64,000 nucleotides of DNA. Origin: Bacillus sp. sid0103. GTDB taxonomy: Bacteria > Bacillota > Bacilli > Bacillales_B > DSM-18226. How positions within the stretch are numbered: position 1 is the first letter of the stretch; the number at the start of each line of letters is the position of its first letter. The position numbers were made by a program, and so were the translations under genes. Below the pieces are notes generated by a model that worked only from the letters and a program-made list of their open reading frames with translations, ran no database searches and was not told the DNA's origin. Location: NCBI RefSeq assembly GCF_019219025.1, contig NZ_JAHUWN010000012.1:1-64000 (forward strand), written 5' to 3'. Shown here one piece after another: positions 7,047 through 15,868 of this stretch.

Positions 7047-8477
7047 TTATGGAACAATTTCAAAAACAGTGCCTTGATTAAAATCAGTCACTTTCATAGA
7101 GCCATAAACCCCTAAATATATTCTGGTTTGATCCAGATTCGTGCCCAAATTAACATAATAAGATGATTGAGACCCAAAATTATAATCGGTTTCAATCACA
7201 CTAAAATCATTTAGTTTACCATCTGTTCTTACCCTGGTATAAGCTAAACCCCCTCTAACCGGAGGCCGAGATTCTTCAACACGGGCAAGGTCGGTAAACA
7301 CAACACTTCCCGTTAAATCGGGGATTCCATTTCCCATATATGGCTGGACTCCTGTAAGTGCAGTTCCTCCAAACTTATCGGGTCGGGGATCTTTATGAAA
7401 ATAACTTGTTAAAGGCTGAAGACGCCTCACTGAAGTTTTTATTGCTTCATTGTAATAAGCAATTGTTTTCTCATCCAAAGTCGGATTTTGAGAGCAGCCC
7501 CTTATAGTCGAAGTAGGAAAAGCACCTTCCCACCCTCGCCAGCCAAAGTTAATAAATTCTTCTTGGTCAGGTTCAGATTTCAATAAAGAAGCTTGAATAA
7601 GCTGAGTAACCGGTATTGGTTTATAATGAACGAATGAAAAAATCGACTCAACCAAATCCTGTCCGACATTTCCCACATATTTGACATACTGATTATAAAA
7701 CTTTTGAAATGAAATGCCTGGTATATTGCGAACCCCTTTGGCAATTACCGTAAGCGTTTCTTGAATAGGTGAGGGAAGTTCATTAAACCGTGTGACTACG
7801 GGTGGATTATCAATAAATGTATTCTTAACTACGTCCATTTCAATTATTTTACCGGCAATTTCCATATTATCCTGGCTTAAATTAAATGGATCATAGCCTG
7901 ATCCACCGTCTCCGGTTGTTAAAACAAGTTTTCCGGTTTCAGGTGAAAAGTTTAAGCTATTGAAACCATTATGATTGAAAAATGGTCTTCTTAAGTTAAG
8001 TAATGTCCGTCGTTTTTGAGGTTGACCATTCGATTGTAAAATCCATTCTTCAACTGTATCAATATGATCATATTGAGTTTCTCTATTTATCCACTTTAGG
8101 TTTAAAGTTCTAGGATCACACGGGTTAGGTATAAAATGTTCAGAAAGAGCACCTGGACCTTGTGTTCCAGCTACTGAATAATGAAGATAAAAAAGACCGT
8201 TATAATAAAATTTGGGATGAAACGCTAGCCCAAGCAATCCCCGTTCATCATATCCTCGACCAGAAACACCTGGTTCAGAAGTACCTAACTTTATGATTCG
8301 CGGGCGAATATCTAAAAAAGTCCTTAAACTTGAGTTTCCTATGTAAAAGATCTCTCCTACCTGGGTTGCAATAAATAGTCTTTCAATTGAGTCACCCGGA
8401 AGTATAGCTGTTTTCAAAACTGTGGGTAAATTTATCTTACTTACAATGGGCCGTAAACTAACCTTAATTTTTTTCAA
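7047..8477 (-). CDS. Glucose/sorbosone dehydrogenase-like beta-propeller protein
   Basis: A 476-residue protein resembling the PQQ-dependent sugar dehydrogenase / HHIP-type propeller family: ERLFIATQVGEIFYI at the start, GLLGLAFHPKFYYNGLFYLHY near 80-100, and FNSLNFSPETGKLVLTTGDGGSG near 170-195. Members oxidise aldoses or are non-enzymatic propellers; residues needed for PQQ cannot be judged confidently here. There is no signal peptide, unlike most secreted relatives. I start at the TTG at 8477, with AAGGAG about 12 bases upstream, which is slightly long. A large insert (roughly 215-330) interrupts the common core. It is a single-gene unit. Confidence 0.75.
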   Translation of the reverse strand: MKKIKVSLRPIVSKINLPTVLKTAILPGDSIERLFIATQVGEIFYIGNSSLRTFLDIRPRIIKLGTSEPGVSGRGYDERGLLGLAFHPKFYYNGLFYLHYSVAGTQGPGALSEHFIPNPCDPRTLNLKWINRETQYDHIDTVEEWILQSNGQPQKRRTLLNLRRPFFNHNGFNSLNFSPETGKLVLTTGDGGSGYDPFNLSQDNMEIAGKIIEMDVVKNTFIDNPPVVTRFNELPSPIQETLTVIAKGVRNIPGISFQKFYNQYVKYVGNVGQDLVESIFSFVHYKPIPVTQLIQASLLKSEPDQEEFINFGWRGWEGAFPTSTIRGCSQNPTLDEKTIAYYNEAIKTSVRRLQPLTSYFHKDPRPDKFGGTALTGVQPYMGNGIPDLTGSVVFTDLARVEESRPPVRGGLAYTRVRTDGKLNDFSVIETDYNFGSQSSYYVNLGTNLDQTRIYLGVYGSMKVTDFNQGTVFEIVP

Positions 8478-8597
8478 ACTAACTTTACACTCCTTCTTAT
8501 TGTTTTCTTTTATAAGAATATGATTAGGACTGTTCTATTAGTACCATATTAGGGCCGGAGAGTCTGACAACTATCCTGCTTACTTTAATAGAGGAAG

Positions 8598-8622
8598 AGA
8601 TCGTCTATTGACGATCTTTTTT
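8598..8622 (+). terminator. Orphan terminator hairpin ahead of pssA
   Basis: AGATCGTC (8598-8605) and GACGATCT (8610-8617) pair perfectly, followed by five T. No plus-strand gene lies upstream in this gap, so it is either a gene remnant or a leader attenuator for pssA. Confidence 0.7.
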
Positions 8623-8754
8623 ATGAGTAAACATATTTGTGCAGGGAGAACAAAATTTTTTTCATTGAATATCATGTCTTTTTAAGAATAGAGGAAGAAT
8701 AAACAGAAAATGCTACTTAAGAGCAGATGATTTGTCATCGTCAGGGGGTCTACC

Positions 8755-9246
8755 TTGTTCAATCAGATAGTAAAAGCTGTACCCAATTTATTTACGATTG
8801 GAAATTTATTGTGCGGTGTTCTTTCAATTACTTTTAATATGAGTGGCTTTTTAGAAGTAGCCTCCATTTTTATTTTCTTTTCGGCTGTTTTAGATCTTCT
8901 TGACGGAAGGGTTGCGAGAAAATTAAAAGTGAACAGTGAATTTGGCGTAGAATTGGATTCCTTAGCTGATATTGTTAGTTTCGGAGTTGCTCCAGCACTT
9001 TTATTTCATTCGTTAGCAGCACCATCCATTTTAACTTCTTTGGCGTTTATCCTTTTCCCAACAATGGGGGCAATAAGATTAGCTAAGTTTAGTGTTAAAC
9101 CAACCATTGGGTATTTTAAAGGATTACCTATTCCAGCTGCTGGATTGCCATTGGCTGGTATGGGATTCTTTTTATATAGCAATGCATGGATTACCTTAAT
9201 CCTCGCTCTATTAATGGTAAGTCCAATTAAGGTTAAAAAACTTTAA
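8755..9246 (+). CDS. pssA: CDP-diacylglycerol-serine O-phosphatidyltransferase
   Basis: A 163-residue polytopic membrane enzyme that joins CDP-diacylglycerol and L-serine to make phosphatidylserine, the precursor of phosphatidylethanolamine. The CDP-alcohol phosphotransferase signature is complete: D47-x2-D50-G51-x2-A54-R55-x8-G64-x3-D68-x3-D72. About five hydrophobic helices follow. The start is TTG at 8755 after AGGGGGT. psd, often next to pssA in Bacillus, is not here; a DedA membrane protein follows after a terminator. Confidence 0.9.
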   Translation: MFNQIVKAVPNLFTIGNLLCGVLSITFNMSGFLEVASIFIFFSAVLDLLDGRVARKLKVNSEFGVELDSLADIVSFGVAPALLFHSLAAPSILTSLAFILFPTMGAIRLAKFSVKPTIGYFKGLPIPAAGLPLAGMGFFLYSNAWITLILALLMVSPIKVKKL

Positions 9247-9262
9247 TTTTAATATCCATTGT

Positions 9263-9303
9263 AAAAAAGCTGGTAACCTTTTCAAAAAGGGATTAGCTTT
9301 TTT
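9263..9303 (+). terminator. Terminator of pssA
   Basis: AAAAAAGCT (9263-9271) pairs with AGCTTTTTT (9295-9303), with extra pairing inside, shortly after the pssA stop. Confidence 0.75.
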
Positions 9304-9452
9304 ATTTTATCCATAACCTTTTTGTTCTCTTAAAACCAGATTAAGAATTCATTAATATGGAAAATGAATTCATTTATCGTGCTACATTGTATTTAGAACT
9401 AAATTTGAATTGACTTTAGTGTTTCTTTTTATAAATATTGGAGGCATATTTT

Positions 9453-10754
9453 ATGTCACATTTAATCACTTTATTTGAACAGCACAGTTATCTGATTCTA
9501 TTTACAGGAATCTTTCTAGAGCTTTTGGCCCTACCTATTTCAGGCGAATTTTTAATGAGCTACGCTGGCTATTTTGTATTTCAGGGTAAAATGAATTACA
9601 CTTTGGCTCTCCTGACAGTCTTTATTTCGGGCGGTGCGGGAATTACTGCCACTTATTGGATAGGTAAGGCAGGAGGATATAAATTGATTGAAAAATACGG
9701 AAAGTATATTCACTTGGGACCAGAAAGATATAAAAAAACCGCCGATTGGTTTGAACAATCTGGCAGCAAACTGTTGGTCTTTGCTTATTTCATTCCAGGG
9801 ATTAGGCATTTCACTGGTTATATTTCGGGTATTTCAAGAATGCCTTTTCGAAAATTCATTGTCCCTGCTTATACAGGTTCATTTTTATGGGGATTTTGTT
9901 TTATTACTCTAGGAAAAGTATTGGGACCTCGTTGGGAGGCCTTACATCAAGCTGCTAGTAAATATTTCATTATATTTATTATTGTTTTTGTCATATTGTT
10001 GGCAGGTTTTTTGGCCTATCGGTTTTTTAAGAATCAAATCAAGGACTTTTTTATTCGTTTCATACAACGATTGTTGAATCATCTAAAAACCATTAGAAAA
10101 ATAGAGATCTTTCTTGTTTTTCTTACTTTAGTGTTAATCGGTATGGTGACCTTGATGCTAGGAATGGCTCAAGACTATTTATATGATGAGTTTAGTCAAT
10201 TTAATGAAATAGTTGAATATATGGTTAAGATTGCAATTTATATGAGTTGGATGAAAGTATTTCTTGTATTCCAATCTCCGTATACCCTGTGTGCAATTAT
10301 TGGGATAACCATCATCCGTATTTGGAGAAAAGGAAAGAACAGACTGCTTGAGTACCTTTTACTCATCGTTTCGATTTTAGGAGCGAGGCTGTTTCATGAA
10401 TCTATCATCCAGATTTTTTCCTATCTTCAATCAATAGGGTTTGTAGGAAAATTTCATTCAGATAATTTTCCTGATATAAGCTCTACTTTAACAATCATAA
10501 TTTATGGGACATGCTTATTTTTACTTGTCCGTCATCAAAAAACCACTATTACGCCATTATTGGGCATTTTATTTACTTTAGTCTTTTTAATAGGGTTAAC
10601 CATAGCAAATGTTGCATCGACCGATTTACTTCCAAGTGATATTATGGGTGGTTATGTATATGGCTCTGTATGGATATTTTTTAACTTCTTGTTGTTTGAA
10701 ATGCTACGGCTTGTTTTGGAAAAGCATAAAGTTGAGAATGATTATGGAATCTGA
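9453..10754 (+). CDS. DedA-family membrane protein fused to a degenerate PAP2-like domain
   Basis: A 433-residue protein starting at ATG 9453 after GGAGG. Residues 1-195 are a DedA (SNARE-associated Golgi) domain, with the conserved region FIPGIRHFTGYISGISRMPF (113-132); DedA proteins scramble or flip lipids such as undecaprenyl phosphate or phosphatidylethanolamine. Residues 215-425 form about six more helices placed like a PAP2 phosphatase. The PAP2 motif positions are altered: FPDISS (339-344) where PSGH is expected, and VASTDLLPSDIMGG (387-400) where SRLYLGVHYPSD is expected, so both catalytic histidines and the arginine are gone. DedA-PAP2 fusions are known; loss of the phosphatase residues suggests a binding or structural tail. 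It lies next to pssA but behind a separate terminator. Confidence 0.85.
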   Translation: MSHLITLFEQHSYLILFTGIFLELLALPISGEFLMSYAGYFVFQGKMNYTLALLTVFISGGAGITATYWIGKAGGYKLIEKYGKYIHLGPERYKKTADWFEQSGSKLLVFAYFIPGIRHFTGYISGISRMPFRKFIVPAYTGSFLWGFCFITLGKVLGPRWEALHQAASKYFIIFIIVFVILLAGFLAYRFFKNQIKDFFIRFIQRLLNHLKTIRKIEIFLVFLTLVLIGMVTLMLGMAQDYLYDEFSQFNEIVEYMVKIAIYMSWMKVFLVFQSPYTLCAIIGITIIRIWRKGKNRLLEYLLLIVSILGARLFHESIIQIFSYLQSIGFVGKFHSDNFPDISSTLTIIIYGTCLFLLVRHQKTTITPLLGILFTLVFLIGLTIANVASTDLLPSDIMGGYVYGSVWIFFNFLLFEMLRLVLEKHKVENDYGI

Positions 10755-10929
10755 AAGACAATCGAGAAAAAATTTTTTTGGATTAAATTCAGTGATTTGT
10801 TAATAAAGAAGTGTTAGACGCTTCAATCAGAAGAAAGTGTGAACATTAATACTCGCACTAAATATTATTAAAACTCAAATGGCTTGGACAAAAACAAAAT
10901 TTCATGAAGAATTAACTTATTTAATGAGT

Positions 10930-10962
10930 GGACACTATCAAGCGTTTTTGTTGACAGTGCCC
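10930..10962. other. 12-bp imperfect inverted repeat
   Basis: GGACACTATCAA (10930-10941) pairs with TTGACAGTGCCC (10951-10962) with two mismatches. It lies 45 bases below the cotB-like stop, but the sequence after it on the minus strand is not T-rich, so it may be a weak terminator or a processing hairpin. The rest of 10755-11005 shows nothing recognisable. Confidence 0.4.
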
Positions 10963-11005
10963 TTTCATTTTCAACTACTCTGCGAACCACTATGCGTGAG
11001 AAACT

Positions 11006-12703
11006 TTAAAAACTTAATCTTCGTAAAATCTTTTCCAATGAGGTTAATGAGGATAATTGAACTGACTCATCATATTCATCTTCAATAGATGTTTTGAGCG
11101 AAGCTCCCTTAGGGCTAATAATGGTGTTATTGTTGTTATTTTCACTCTCATCGATTAATTTTGGAGGTAATGTTTGCGAAGTAGCAATAGGGCTACTAGT
11201 GGTGGTATTGTTGTTATTTTCACTCTCATCGTTTAATTTTGACGGTAATTCTTGCGAAGTAGCGATAGGGCTACTAGTGGTGGTATTGCTGTTATTTTCA
11301 CTCTCATCGTTTAATTTTGACGGTAATTCTTGCGAAGTAGCGATAGGGCTACTAGTGGTGTTATTGTTGTTATTTTCACTCTCATCGTTTAATTTTGGCG
11401 ATAATTCTTGCGAAGTAGTGATAGGGCTATTATTGTTGTTATTTTCACTCTCATCATTTAATTTTGGAGGTAATGTTTCCGAAGTAGCAATAGGGCTACT
11501 AGTGGTGTTATTGTTGTTATTTTCACTCTCCTCGATTAATTTTTGAGGTAATTCTTGCGAAGTAGCGATAGGGCTATTATTGTTGTTATTTTCATTCTCC
11601 TCGTTTAATTTTGGATTTAATGTTTGCGAAGTTCCAATAGGGCTACTAATGGTGATATTGTTGTTAATTTCATTCTCCTCGTTTAATTTTGGAGGTAATG
11701 TTTGCGAAGTTCCAATAGGGCTACTAGTGGTGTTATTGTTGTTATTTTCACTTTCATCGTTTAATTTTGGAGGTAATGTTTGCGAAGTTCCAATAGGGCT
11801 GCTAGTGGTGTTATTGCTGTTATTTTCACTCTCCTCGTTTAATTTTGGAGGTAATTCTTGCGAAGTAGCGATAGGGCTATTATTGTTGTTATTGGTGTTA
11901 TTTTCACTCTCCTTGTTTAATTTTGGAGGTAATGTTTGCGAAGAAGCAATAGGGCTACTATTGGTGTTATTGGTGTTATTTTCACTCTCCTCGTTTAATT
12001 TTTGAGGTAATGTTTGCGAAGAAGCAATAGGGCTACTATAGGATATATTGTTGTTATTTTCACTCTCATCGTTTAATTTTGGAGGTAATGTTTGCGAAAT
12101 AGCAATAGGGCTACTATAGGTGATATTGTTGTTATTTTCACTCTTATTGTTTGATTTTTGACGTGATTTTTGTGAAGTTCTCTTAGGGCTACTAGTGGTG
12201 TTATTTTTGTTGTTTTTGTTATTTTTACTCTTATCGTTTGATTTTTGACGTGACTCATGTTCTTTCGATTCAGCCTTTTCATTATTTACTCCATAACTAA
12301 CATTTTTAATGTGGACCATGGCAATGCGAACGATTTCCGCATTTTTGACCAAAGAAACAAAATCATTTTTTACCTCACAGAGGACCCCCTCGACCGTCTC
12401 AGGACCGCCACGATTTATTTTCACCCAACAATATTCCAATGATTTAAGCAGGTGTTTGAAATTTTTAGCTTTTTTAAATTCGAAATCCTTCGGAACATCA
12501 ACGTCGAATTTAAACTGCTTTTTCAGATTTTCTGTAAAACTTTTAATATTGTGAGTGTTGTAATAAACGACCCCATCATCTTCCGTGAGAACGGTGATAA
12601 AATCGTCACTTGCATCCAGTAACTTCCCAATTCTGGATTCTGGTCCACCTCGATTAACCTTGATTACTTTTTCTTGAAAATATTTCTTGAGGTATTCATT
12701 CAT
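11006..12703 (-). CDS. CotB-type spore coat protein with Asn-rich repeat region
   Basis: A 565-residue protein. The N-terminal half has two copies of the CotB signature, KVNRGGPES (15-23) and KINRGGPET (95-103), each followed by a short beta-rich module (VVYYNTHNIKS; VRIAMVHIKNVS), as in B. subtilis CotB, an outer spore-coat component. Residues 140-197 are Lys/Asn/Ser-rich; 198-529 hold 13 copies of a 26-residue Asn-rich repeat; the C-terminus ends in a conserved-looking EKILRRLSF. B. subtilis CotB has Ser/Lys repeats there instead. AAGGAGG precedes the ATG. Expression late in the mother cell is expected, but I could not pick out a convincing SigK promoter. cotH/cotG are not adjacent. Confidence 0.85.
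   Translation of the reverse strand: MNEYLKKYFQEKVIKVNRGGPESRIGKLLDASDDFITVLTEDDGVVYYNTHNIKSFTENLKKQFKFDVDVPKDFEFKKAKNFKHLLKSLEYCWVKINRGGPETVEGVLCEVKNDFVSLVKNAEIVRIAMVHIKNVSYGVNNEKAESKEHESRQKSNDKSKNNKNNKNNTTSSPKRTSQKSRQKSNNKSENNNNITYSSPIAISQTLPPKLNDESENNNNISYSSPIASSQTLPQKLNEESENNTNNTNSSPIASSQTLPPKLNKESENNTNNNNNSPIATSQELPPKLNEESENNSNNTTSSPIGTSQTLPPKLNDESENNNNNTTSSPIGTSQTLPPKLNEENEINNNITISSPIGTSQTLNPKLNEENENNNNNSPIATSQELPQKLIEESENNNNNTTSSPIATSETLPPKLNDESENNNNNSPITTSQELSPKLNDESENNNNNTTSSPIATSQELPSKLNDESENNSNTTTSSPIATSQELPSKLNDESENNNNTTTSSPIATSQTLPPKLIDESENNNNNTIISPKGASLKTSIEDEYDESVQLSSLTSLEKILRRLSF
11117..12112 (-). repeat. Coding tandem repeats, 78-bp unit x 13
   Basis: Thirteen in-frame units encode the pattern SPIATSQxLPPKLNDESENN followed by N/T/S. 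Eleven units are 26 codons and two (units 7 and 9 from the N-terminus) are 23 codons, lacking TTS. Flanking degenerate units (SPKRTSQ..., SPKGASL...) show the array's origin. Near-identity of neighbouring units implies recent expansion and contraction. Opposite-strand long frames here are by-products of the repeats. Confidence 0.95.
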
Positions 12704-12970
12704 AAAAAATTATCCTCCTTAAATTATATAATTATATTTACACTGCATGTATATGTATCACGGGATGAAGTTGTCCTAATAAAACAGCCTGTTTACTTAT
12801 AACTTAAGAGAAAAATAGGCTAGATTTTAAAGAATAGTTACACCAGCTCGGTTTAATAAAATTCAATTTTTTCTTTATATGTTTCTGAAGTCATTTTTCT
12901 TATATGGAAGTCATTACTTATTTAAGAGAGAAGAAACCATATAAAATTATAAAAGGAGGAGAGTCATAAA

Positions 12971-14080
12971 ATGCAGATAAAGAACAATTATTTTCGTGCG
13001 CGTACGAGTATGGTGTACATGATGACCAATAATGAAGTAATGAATCAAATCATTTCCTTCTACGTGGACATGAATGGAATGCTTACCTTTGTAGGTGCCT
13101 ACCCAACTTATGGAAGAGGTACTGGTACCAAGGAAGTTTCCACTGCAACAGCAAACGATGGAGTCGACCCCTTAGCGTCACAAGGCGCCCTAACTTTGTC
13201 CCGTGATGGACGTTTCCTACTTGCAGTCAACGCAGGCAGCCATAGTATCAGTAGTTTCATCATAACCGAAAACGGAGCACCTGTTATCGTGGATGTAAAG
13301 CCATCAGGAGGTGCTCAGCCCAATAGCGTAGATGTTTTTGGTAATCTTCTCTATGTCTCCAATGTAGGTCATGCCGCAAACAATTTTGCATCAAATATCA
13401 CTGGTTTTCACATAGATGATAACGGAAGCCTTATTCCTATTCCCGGATCCACCCATTCTCTCAGCACTTTCAATGCTCAGCCGGCGCAGGTTCTCTTCAC
13501 TCCGGATGGAAGTAAAATCGTTGTCTCCGAGCTTACATCAAACCATCTCAGTGTATTCCAAGTAAATAATAATGGTACGGTTACAGGACCAATCGTTAAT
13601 GATTCTTTCGGTCAAGGACCATTGGGCGCTTATTTTCTTTCGTCTGGAATCCTCTTAGTTACAGAAGCAGTTTCAAATGCGCTGTCATCTTATTCATTGA
13701 CCAACGACGGTATTCTTCATGTGATTAGCGGCTCTGTACCAAACGGATATAAGACTGCTTGTTGGGTTGTAACAACGAGAGATGAACGTTTTGCCTACAT
13801 TACCAATACCTTAAGTGGCATCATCTCCACCTACCATATCGATCCCAATGGAGCACTGTCGGTGGTAAGGCATATAACCAGTACACCGCCAGGTACAGCA
13901 CCAGGTCTTCCAATGGATGTCGGAGTAAGTAAGGATGGACGGCATTTTTACAACCTTAACGGAAATCAGGGTACAGTGTCAGTATTTAATATCCAGGATG
14001 ATGGTAGTTTAGTAAGATTGCAGGTTGCTGCCTGGACTAACTTTCCTTACTTCGGCTCGCAAGGTTTAGCTGTTCTTTGA
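12971..14080 (+). CDS. Lactonase-like seven-bladed beta-propeller protein
   Basis: A 369-residue protein with repeated propeller blades of the YncE / 6-phosphogluconolactonase type: LTLSRDGRFLLAVNAGSHSI, VLFTPDGSKIVVSELTSNHL, VVTTRDERFAYITNTLSGII and VGVSKDGRHFYNLNGNQGTV at roughly 60-residue spacing. Family members hydrolyse 6-phosphogluconolactone or serve as binding scaffolds; proteins of this subtype in Bacillus are usually uncharacterised. There is no signal peptide. AGGAGG lies 9-10 bases before the ATG. It is divergent from the CotB-type gene with 267 bases between; joint sporulation control is possible but unproven. Confidence 0.8.
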   Translation: MQIKNNYFRARTSMVYMMTNNEVMNQIISFYVDMNGMLTFVGAYPTYGRGTGTKEVSTATANDGVDPLASQGALTLSRDGRFLLAVNAGSHSISSFIITENGAPVIVDVKPSGGAQPNSVDVFGNLLYVSNVGHAANNFASNITGFHIDDNGSLIPIPGSTHSLSTFNAQPAQVLFTPDGSKIVVSELTSNHLSVFQVNNNGTVTGPIVNDSFGQGPLGAYFLSSGILLVTEAVSNALSSYSLTNDGILHVISGSVPNGYKTACWVVTTRDERFAYITNTLSGIISTYHIDPNGALSVVRHITSTPPGTAPGLPMDVGVSKDGRHFYNLNGNQGTVSVFNIQDDGSLVRLQVAAWTNFPYFGSQGLAVL

Positions 14081-14138
14081 TTCTATTGGGTTCAGCATAC
14101 TGTGTGGAATAGAAAATACAGGAGTTGCTAAAAACAAG

Positions 14139-14164
14139 GCTGCCGGCAAACTGGCGGCTTTTGT
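14139..14164 (+). terminator. Terminator of the propeller gene
   Basis: GCTGCC (14139-14144) pairs with GGCGGC (14153-14158), followed by TTTT, 60 bases past the stop. Confidence 0.65.
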
Positions 14165-14165
14165 T

Positions 14166-14351
14166 ATGAGACAACATAATTGCCAGCAAGATTGTGAGGA
14201 AATGTACTTACAAACGGGTGCAATAGTTCAAGAAATGATTGCTCAAATTCTAAGTGACATAAACAACCGTTTTGAGCATATTCATAGCGTTGGAAATCCT
14301 CATAATCCTGATGCTACCCTCTATATAAACTCACCCATACTAAAAGAGTAA
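14166..14351 (+). CDS. Possible small Cys-containing protein
   Basis: A 61-residue open frame with a gene-like composition (MRQHNCQQDCEEMYLQTGAI... ending NSPILKE). Its ATG lies right after a terminator hairpin and has no ribosome binding site, and its 3' end overlaps the last 12 bases of the converging MocR gene. The frame is open about 90 bases further upstream without another start. It may be a relic or a false frame; I do not recognise it. Confidence 0.3.
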   Translation: MRQHNCQQDCEEMYLQTGAIVQEMIAQILSDINNRFEHIHSVGNPHNPDATLYINSPILKE

Positions 14352-15716
14352 AAAGTTATTTGGAGTCATATGATTTTTTCTACTGTTAATTAAAGCAATA
14401 CCATGAGCTAATCGCTCTACCCCTAGTTTAATTTGACTCTCGTTCACTTGAGAGATGCTTAATCGAAGGAGATTTTCCTTTTTATATTCTGGCAAAAACA
14501 TTCTAGAGGCATCATCAACAAATATATGCTGCTCGTTTAGCATATGAACTACCTGTTTGGCTTTCACATTCTCGGGCAAAGTGATGGATAGATAGAATCC
14601 TGAAGTCGGTTTAGAAAAATGAGTATTAGCCGGTAGCAATAATTCACAGGCTTCTTGAAGGATTTGCATTTTAGTATGGTATACCTTTTTAATTTTTTTG
14701 AGATGGCTATTTAACATTCCACTTTTTAAATAGATTTCTAGTGCCCCTTGAGAAAGTGCTGAACTATTAAAATCCGAACAAAATTTATATCGTAAAAAAT
14801 TGTTAATCATTAATGTAGGAAGAACGACAGTAGCAATCCTTAACCCTGGGAGGAAAATTTTCGAAAAGCTTTTAATATAAATCACTCTCCCCGAAGGATC
14901 ATAAGAAAATAAAGGATCTGATTTTGCATTTGGGTCAAGGTCACCTAAAAAATCATCTTCCACTATATATACATCGTATTTTTCAGCTAACTCAACGATT
15001 TTTTTCTTTTCGCTATTCGAGTAACAATGTCCTAGAGGATTGTGAAATCTCGGGATAATATAGAAAAATTTTATATCATTATTTCGAAAAATGTATTCTA
15101 GCCGATCAAGATCAATCCCTTCCATCGATAACTCAATTCCGAAAGTAGTAGCTTGGTGCAGATTGATGGCCTCAATAAATCCGAAATAAGTAGGTTGTTC
15201 AATTAGAATATTGTTTTTTCCATTTGGAAATGGCATAGAAACTAATAAATTAAGGGCTTGCTGCGAGCCAGATACAACCACTACTCTTTCAGGTTGAGTG
15301 AACACTTGTAAATTCTGCAAATATTTCACTAACTGTACGCGTAATGAGTAAAGGCCTTGTTGATCAGAGTATGTAAAAAGCTCTTCTTTATATTGTTCAA
15401 TTGCTTGATTCATACAATGTTGAAATTCAAGATAAGGCATAACTTTTTTATCTGGACCAGCAGATAAGAAATCAATCACGTCATTTTCATTCGTCGTCAT
15501 TTGAAATTCATTCACAACAAAGTAGCCACTTTTAGGAACTGAATAAATTAAATGCTCTTTTTCTAGTTCTTCGTATGCTTTAATGACTGTATTTTTGCTA
15601 CATGAAAAATGCTCAGATAGCTGACGAACAGAAGGGAGTTTACTCCCTGCAATAAGCGCCCCGTCTGCTAGCCGAAGCTTCATTTCTTCCATTATCTCGA
15701 TATATTTTGAGCTCAT
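14340..15716 (-). CDS. MocR-type regulator (GntR winged helix fused to PLP aminotransferase domain)
   Basis: A 458-residue protein. Residues 1-70 are a GntR-type winged helix (LPSVRQLSEHFSCSKNTVIKAY). Residues 80-440 are a fold-type I aminotransferase domain with the PLP-binding lysine K286 in KSFSKIFLPGLRIA and the usual NPLG motif (226-229). MocR proteins such as PdxR and GabR use bound PLP with an effector amine to switch transcription, often of a divergent gene. Here the divergent neighbour is an EamA transporter, a common pairing, so this protein probably controls that transporter. The effector is unknown. Confidence 0.9.
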   Translation of the reverse strand: MSSKYIEIMEEMKLRLADGALIAGSKLPSVRQLSEHFSCSKNTVIKAYEELEKEHLIYSVPKSGYFVVNEFQMTTNENDVIDFLSAGPDKKVMPYLEFQHCMNQAIEQYKEELFTYSDQQGLYSLRVQLVKYLQNLQVFTQPERVVVVSGSQQALNLLVSMPFPNGKNNILIEQPTYFGFIEAINLHQATTFGIELSMEGIDLDRLEYIFRNNDIKFFYIIPRFHNPLGHCYSNSEKKKIVELAEKYDVYIVEDDFLGDLDPNAKSDPLFSYDPSGRVIYIKSFSKIFLPGLRIATVVLPTLMINNFLRYKFCSDFNSSALSQGALEIYLKSGMLNSHLKKIKKVYHTKMQILQEACELLLPANTHFSKPTSGFYLSITLPENVKAKQVVHMLNEQHIFVDDASRMFLPEYKKENLLRLSISQVNESQIKLGVERLAHGIALINSRKNHMTPNNFLLF

Positions 15717-15734
15717 TCATTTATCCTCCTTCAA

Positions 15735-15848
15735 CTGTACTGGTACAGAAGGGCGAAAAAGTGGTTTATTTTTATTGTGTGTACCTATTATTATGTTAAT
15801 TATATCAGAACTGTTTTTTAAGAAAAAAGAAAATGGTACAGATATAAT
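15735..15848. promoter_or_regulatory. MocR operator half-sites and EamA promoter
   Basis: TGGTACAG occurs twice in direct orientation (15741-15748 and 15834-15841); the first is also the right arm of the palindrome CTGTAC-TG-GTACAG (15735-15748). The second abuts TATAAT (15843-15848) of the transporter promoter, whose -35 is poor. Widely spaced direct repeats and a weak -35 fit activation by a MocR dimer. Confidence 0.65.
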
Positions 15849-15868
15849 ACGAAGGTAGGTAGGATAAG

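Noticed and set aside
11094..12005. Two long plus-strand frames (150 and 141 codons) of Leu/Val-rich repeats
   Set aside because: They are opposite-strand readings of the CotB-type coding repeats, without ribosome binding sites, and vanish outside the array.
12704..12970. SigK or SigE promoters for the CotB-type and propeller genes
   Set aside because: CATA-type -10 fragments exist, but spacing and -35 elements do not fit well enough to call.
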